Source: Pseudomonadota bacterium (GTDB taxonomy: Bacteria > Pseudomonadota > Alphaproteobacteria > Sphingomonadales > Sphingomonadaceae). From it: DNA of 64,000 nucleotides. Shown piece by piece: positions 62,501 to 64,000 of this stretch; position 1 is the first letter of the stretch, and each line of letters begins with the position of its first letter. Made by a program: the position numbers and the translations under genes. The DNA is taken from NCBI GenBank assembly GCA_039818985.1, contig JBCBSU010000001.1:2399649-2463648 (forward strand), in the 5' to 3' direction. The notes beneath the pieces were generated by a model that saw only the letters and a program-made list of their open reading frames with translations, did not search any database and was not told the DNA's origin.

Positions 62501-63867
62501 GCGGTGTCAGCGCAATAGCGATCGGCCGTCAGGCGAGTGCTGCCGGGTCCAATGCGACGGCAATCGGTCTTAACAGCGATGCTGTTGGCAACAACTCGAC
62601 CGCCATCGGCAATGAGACCGAAGCCGGCACCAGCGCCACCGCCATTGGTCGTGAGGCGGTTGCCACAGGTGATGGTGCTTCCGCCTTCTCACCCTTTTCG
62701 ATGGCGACAGGTAATCAGTCGAGTGCGTTCGGCTTTTCCTCGCAAGCGACCGCTGCCTTTGCCTCGGCCTTCGGCAACAGTGCCATAGCGAGTCATAACG
62801 GCGCCACCGCCATTGGCTTCAATGCACAGACGGTGGGCGTGAACAGCATCGTCATCGGCACGACGGTGAACACCGTCTATCTGCCGGGTCTGGCCAATGG
62901 TCTGGCACCGGGGGAACAGGGCAATGTGGTGATCAACGCAGATGGCAGCCTGACCACGGTGCCGCTTGCCGGCCCGACAATGGCCAGTGCGCCGGTCCCG
63001 GCAGCGCCTGCTGCGGCTGCACCGGCAGCGGCACCGCAACCGGCGGCCACACCGGCGCCGGCTCCTGCAACCAATGTGGCTGAGGCACCGACGCCTGCTG
63101 CGACACCGGCACCTGCAACACCGACAACGCCTGCAACTCCGGCGGCAGAGCTCGCTACAGCCACTGCGGCAGCCGCACCGGCTTCTGCGGCACAGCAGCG
63201 TGCCGCCAGCGCCAATGGTGATCCGCGCACACTGACAGCGATGGAGAGCAATGGCCGTCCGGCAGGCGTCACCGCTGCCGGCACAAACATGGATGCAGCC
63301 GGCGAGCGCAATGGCCGCGGTCAGATCACCGCAGTCGAAAGCAGCGAATCCTATATTGTCGAGGAACCCGACAGCGCCGATATCGACCTGCGCACACCAT
63401 CGCGCGCCGGCTCTTATGGGGCCCGGGCCAGTGCCGCCGCACAGCAGGCAGCGCTCGATATGGTCGGCGGCAACCTGCTCAGCGGCAATGGCACCACCAA
63501 TATCGCCAATGTCGCCAATGGCGTAGACATGGCGCAGTTCACCGCGCTGGAGACGCGCGTCGCCGGGCTGGAAGGACGCATCACCACCCTCGACAACCGC
63601 ACCACAGCGCTGGAGCAGACGCTGGCACAGCAGAGCCGCCAGAATAATGGCGGCATTGCCGCAGCCATGGCCATGGGTGGCGCGATCATCGTGCCCGACA
63701 GCAATGTCTCCATGTCCTTCAACCTCGCCACCTATCAGGGCGAGCAGGGCTTCTCCGGATCGGTCATCGGACGCGTCACCGACCGCATCTACATCTCCGC
63801 AGGCATCGCCGGATCAACCGTCGACAACACAACCAGCGGACGCGTCGGCGTCGCCTTCGGGTTCTAG
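59503..63867 (+). CDS. Trimeric autotransporter adhesin (YadA-like)
   Basis: The product is a 1454-residue type Vc secreted adhesin. A signal peptide (SFLLATSAASIALAMPALASA) and an acidic segment come first. From about residue 145 to 865 there is a huge head of YadA-type repeats (patterns AIAIG, SIAIG, AVAIG every 13-16 residues). A neck-like connector, ERRIVNVAQGSDGTDAVNLDQL, lies near 875-900, followed by a second head block (about 925-1125). A Pro/Ala-rich linker (about 1163-1235), a short coiled coil (LETRVAGLEGRITTLDNRTTAL) and the four-strand YadA membrane anchor end in GRVGVAFGF. It should mediate adhesion or autoagglutination. Confidence 0.95.
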   Translation: MSGRYNSVVRSFLLATSAASIALAMPALASAPDAVLQPAGGNTIYLADNIALPDWRSPLTFAFAGPSGELSGLHLVSIEVADSDLVNQREDADNADEEADNDSDSTLLLANENQPQGAGPACEESVGLECGSGSTTGINGDSTAIGVNASVTGADGTAVGDSATADSAATALGNEASATGGFSTAIGQAASASGADSIAVGSLSDATQDGAIAIGTDSISDAGGDGAQAIAERAIAIGQDSAANQADSVALGAAAGTAGARAIAIGSQSNAAGTDSIAIGSFGGDADGVTARAGGTRSIAIGTEAQTNNSEAIAIGDNANASDLASIAIGDAASATQISALAVGDDAAATGSRAVAIGRAGSASGNFSIALGTDDTDADTIGAVAAGERAIALGSDTSAAGLNAIAIGSRASGSMEGAIAIGGDGVDVGDEGAQALGEGAIALGLDAAAGNDGAIAIGEEAQVTTGSIALGRGADALALRTISIGGNTSATADNAIAIGIATDATGAGAIALGVATTASESSTIAIGQSANAADTGATVVGSGATATASSSTAFGFSSDATGNSTVAIGASSQASGSESFAAGVGSNTAGQSSIAIGARTDATMLGGIAIGGDGDDTDFDGAQATDVGSIALGLDSASSDSNAIAIGSESVASGTSAVALGRGATASSIFGVAIGASAEATRGSAIAIGVSADATQGDAISIGSLSTASQLNSIAIGADTVAGGSGAVAIGGNGNDGGTDGAMATGPRSVAVGADAEATASEAVAIGDNALASNVSSTAIGDGSEATGLASFSGGARSDAIGEGAIAIGGDTGDVGFEGAQATADRAIAFGADSVASQADSIAIGSNASVTALNSVALGAGSVATVANTVSVGAVGSERRIVNVAQGSDGTDAVNLDQLNAAIAGVSGGGIDLNGGGINSAVVGDNAVASANNTTAVGDQAEAVGNNATALGYLADAGAAGATALGRSADAAGASSVAVGLNASAANTFGLALGADSSSSGVSAIAIGRQASAAGSNATAIGLNSDAVGNNSTAIGNETEAGTSATAIGREAVATGDGASAFSPFSMATGNQSSAFGFSSQATAAFASAFGNSAIASHNGATAIGFNAQTVGVNSIVIGTTVNTVYLPGLANGLAPGEQGNVVINADGSLTTVPLAGPTMASAPVPAAPAAAAPAAAPQPAATPAPAPATNVAEAPTPAATPAPATPTTPATPAAELATATAAAAPASAAQQRAASANGDPRTLTAMESNGRPAGVTAAGTNMDAAGERNGRGQITAVESSESYIVEEPDSADIDLRTPSRAGSYGARASAAAQQAALDMVGGNLLSGNGTTNIANVANGVDMAQFTALETRVAGLEGRITTLDNRTTALEQTLAQQSRQNNGGIAAAMAMGGAIIVPDSNVSMSFNLATYQGEQGFSGSVIGRVTDRIYISAGIAGSTVDNTTSGRVGVAFGF

Positions 63868-63885
63868 ACCATTGCGCCCGACAAG

Positions 63886-63915
63886 GGGGAGCCGCACAAC
63901 AGGTGGCTCCCCTTT
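63886..63915 (+). terminator. Hairpin after the adhesin gene
   Basis: GGGGAGCC (63886-63893) pairs with GGCTCCCC (63905-63912) across an 11-base loop, followed by only TTT. The position, 19 bases past the stop, suggests a terminator or a 3'-end-stabilising hairpin; the weak T tract lowers confidence. Confidence 0.55.
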
Positions 63916-63981
63916 GCCGATACCCCCTTGCCGATACCCCGTTGTCGATACCCCGTTGTCGATACCCCGTTGTCGATACCA
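63914..63981. repeat. 14-bp tandem repeat
   Basis: About 4.7 copies of the unit TTG(C/T)CGATACCCCG follow one another directly. The first two units have C at the variable position and the later ones T. It begins within the hairpin's trailing T residues and nears the window end; no coding function is apparent. Confidence 0.85.
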
Positions 63982-64000
63982 TGTGTTGCCGTCTGGCAAG

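Overview
The window looks like a chromosomal segment of an alphaproteobacterium of the order Sphingomonadales (Sphingopyxis/Sphingorhabdus-like). The evidence is the ubiB-ubiE / mutM-rpsT-dnaA order, high-GC coding sequence with short intergenic gaps, a sphingomonad-type REP-like palindrome beside dapB, and clustered GANTC (CcrM) sites. I see no rRNA, tRNA, insertion sequence, prophage or CRISPR array. Most of the window is core genome, with a few accessory blocks.

Layout. 1-1393: the left edge cuts a minus-strand TPR/2OG-Fe(II)-oxygenase gene. Directly upstream of it is a 55-codon gene whose product looks like a RiPP precursor; this is the best candidate for an undescribed system. 1500-8389: DUF805, typA, an exported cytochrome c with an exported TPR protein, dut, an alpha/beta hydrolase and coaBC. 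8527-15793: an acidic lipoprotein, DUF4345, ubiB, ubiE, mutM, rpsT and dnaA. 15846-23583: an E1-like enzyme, MAPEG, a sirtuin, dapB, a TPR-array protein, nth, three tandem small secreted paralogues and a YafK-type L,D-transpeptidase. 23586-31321: GNAT, a dicarboxylate symporter, an SLC13-type transporter, aroC, fabI, a BrkB-like protein and a DnaJ-like co-chaperone. 31599-38819: pdxH, a PhzF-like protein, a serine hydrolase and the block proA-nadD-rsfS-rlmH-envC. 39032-40619: an M23 peptidase overlapping a bactofilin gene, with a dense GANTC cluster upstream.

40820-51515 is rich in exported peptide-handling functions: an S46 dipeptidyl peptidase, an ABC-2 exporter with two large permeases, gamma-glutamyltransferase, a DUF6702-like protein and an M1 metallopeptidase. 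51692-53029 is a PhoX-like protein. 53061-58837 is a zinc-homeostasis island: CobW GTPase, DUF1826, MerC-like protein, a Zur-type Fur regulator, a small exported protein, a LolD/MacB-like ATPase, an FtsX-type permease with a very His-rich loop, and a DUF3299 protein. A near-perfect palindrome lies between the two divergent arms and is a candidate Zur box. 58885-63867: a small membrane protein and a 1454-residue trimeric autotransporter adhesin, followed by a hairpin and a 14-bp tandem repeat.

Many convergent gene pairs are separated by 0-20 bp, and many same-strand pairs overlap by ATGA or TAATG, so the region is tightly packed and largely organised in operons. Functions are read from motifs and family resemblance only; no database search was run.
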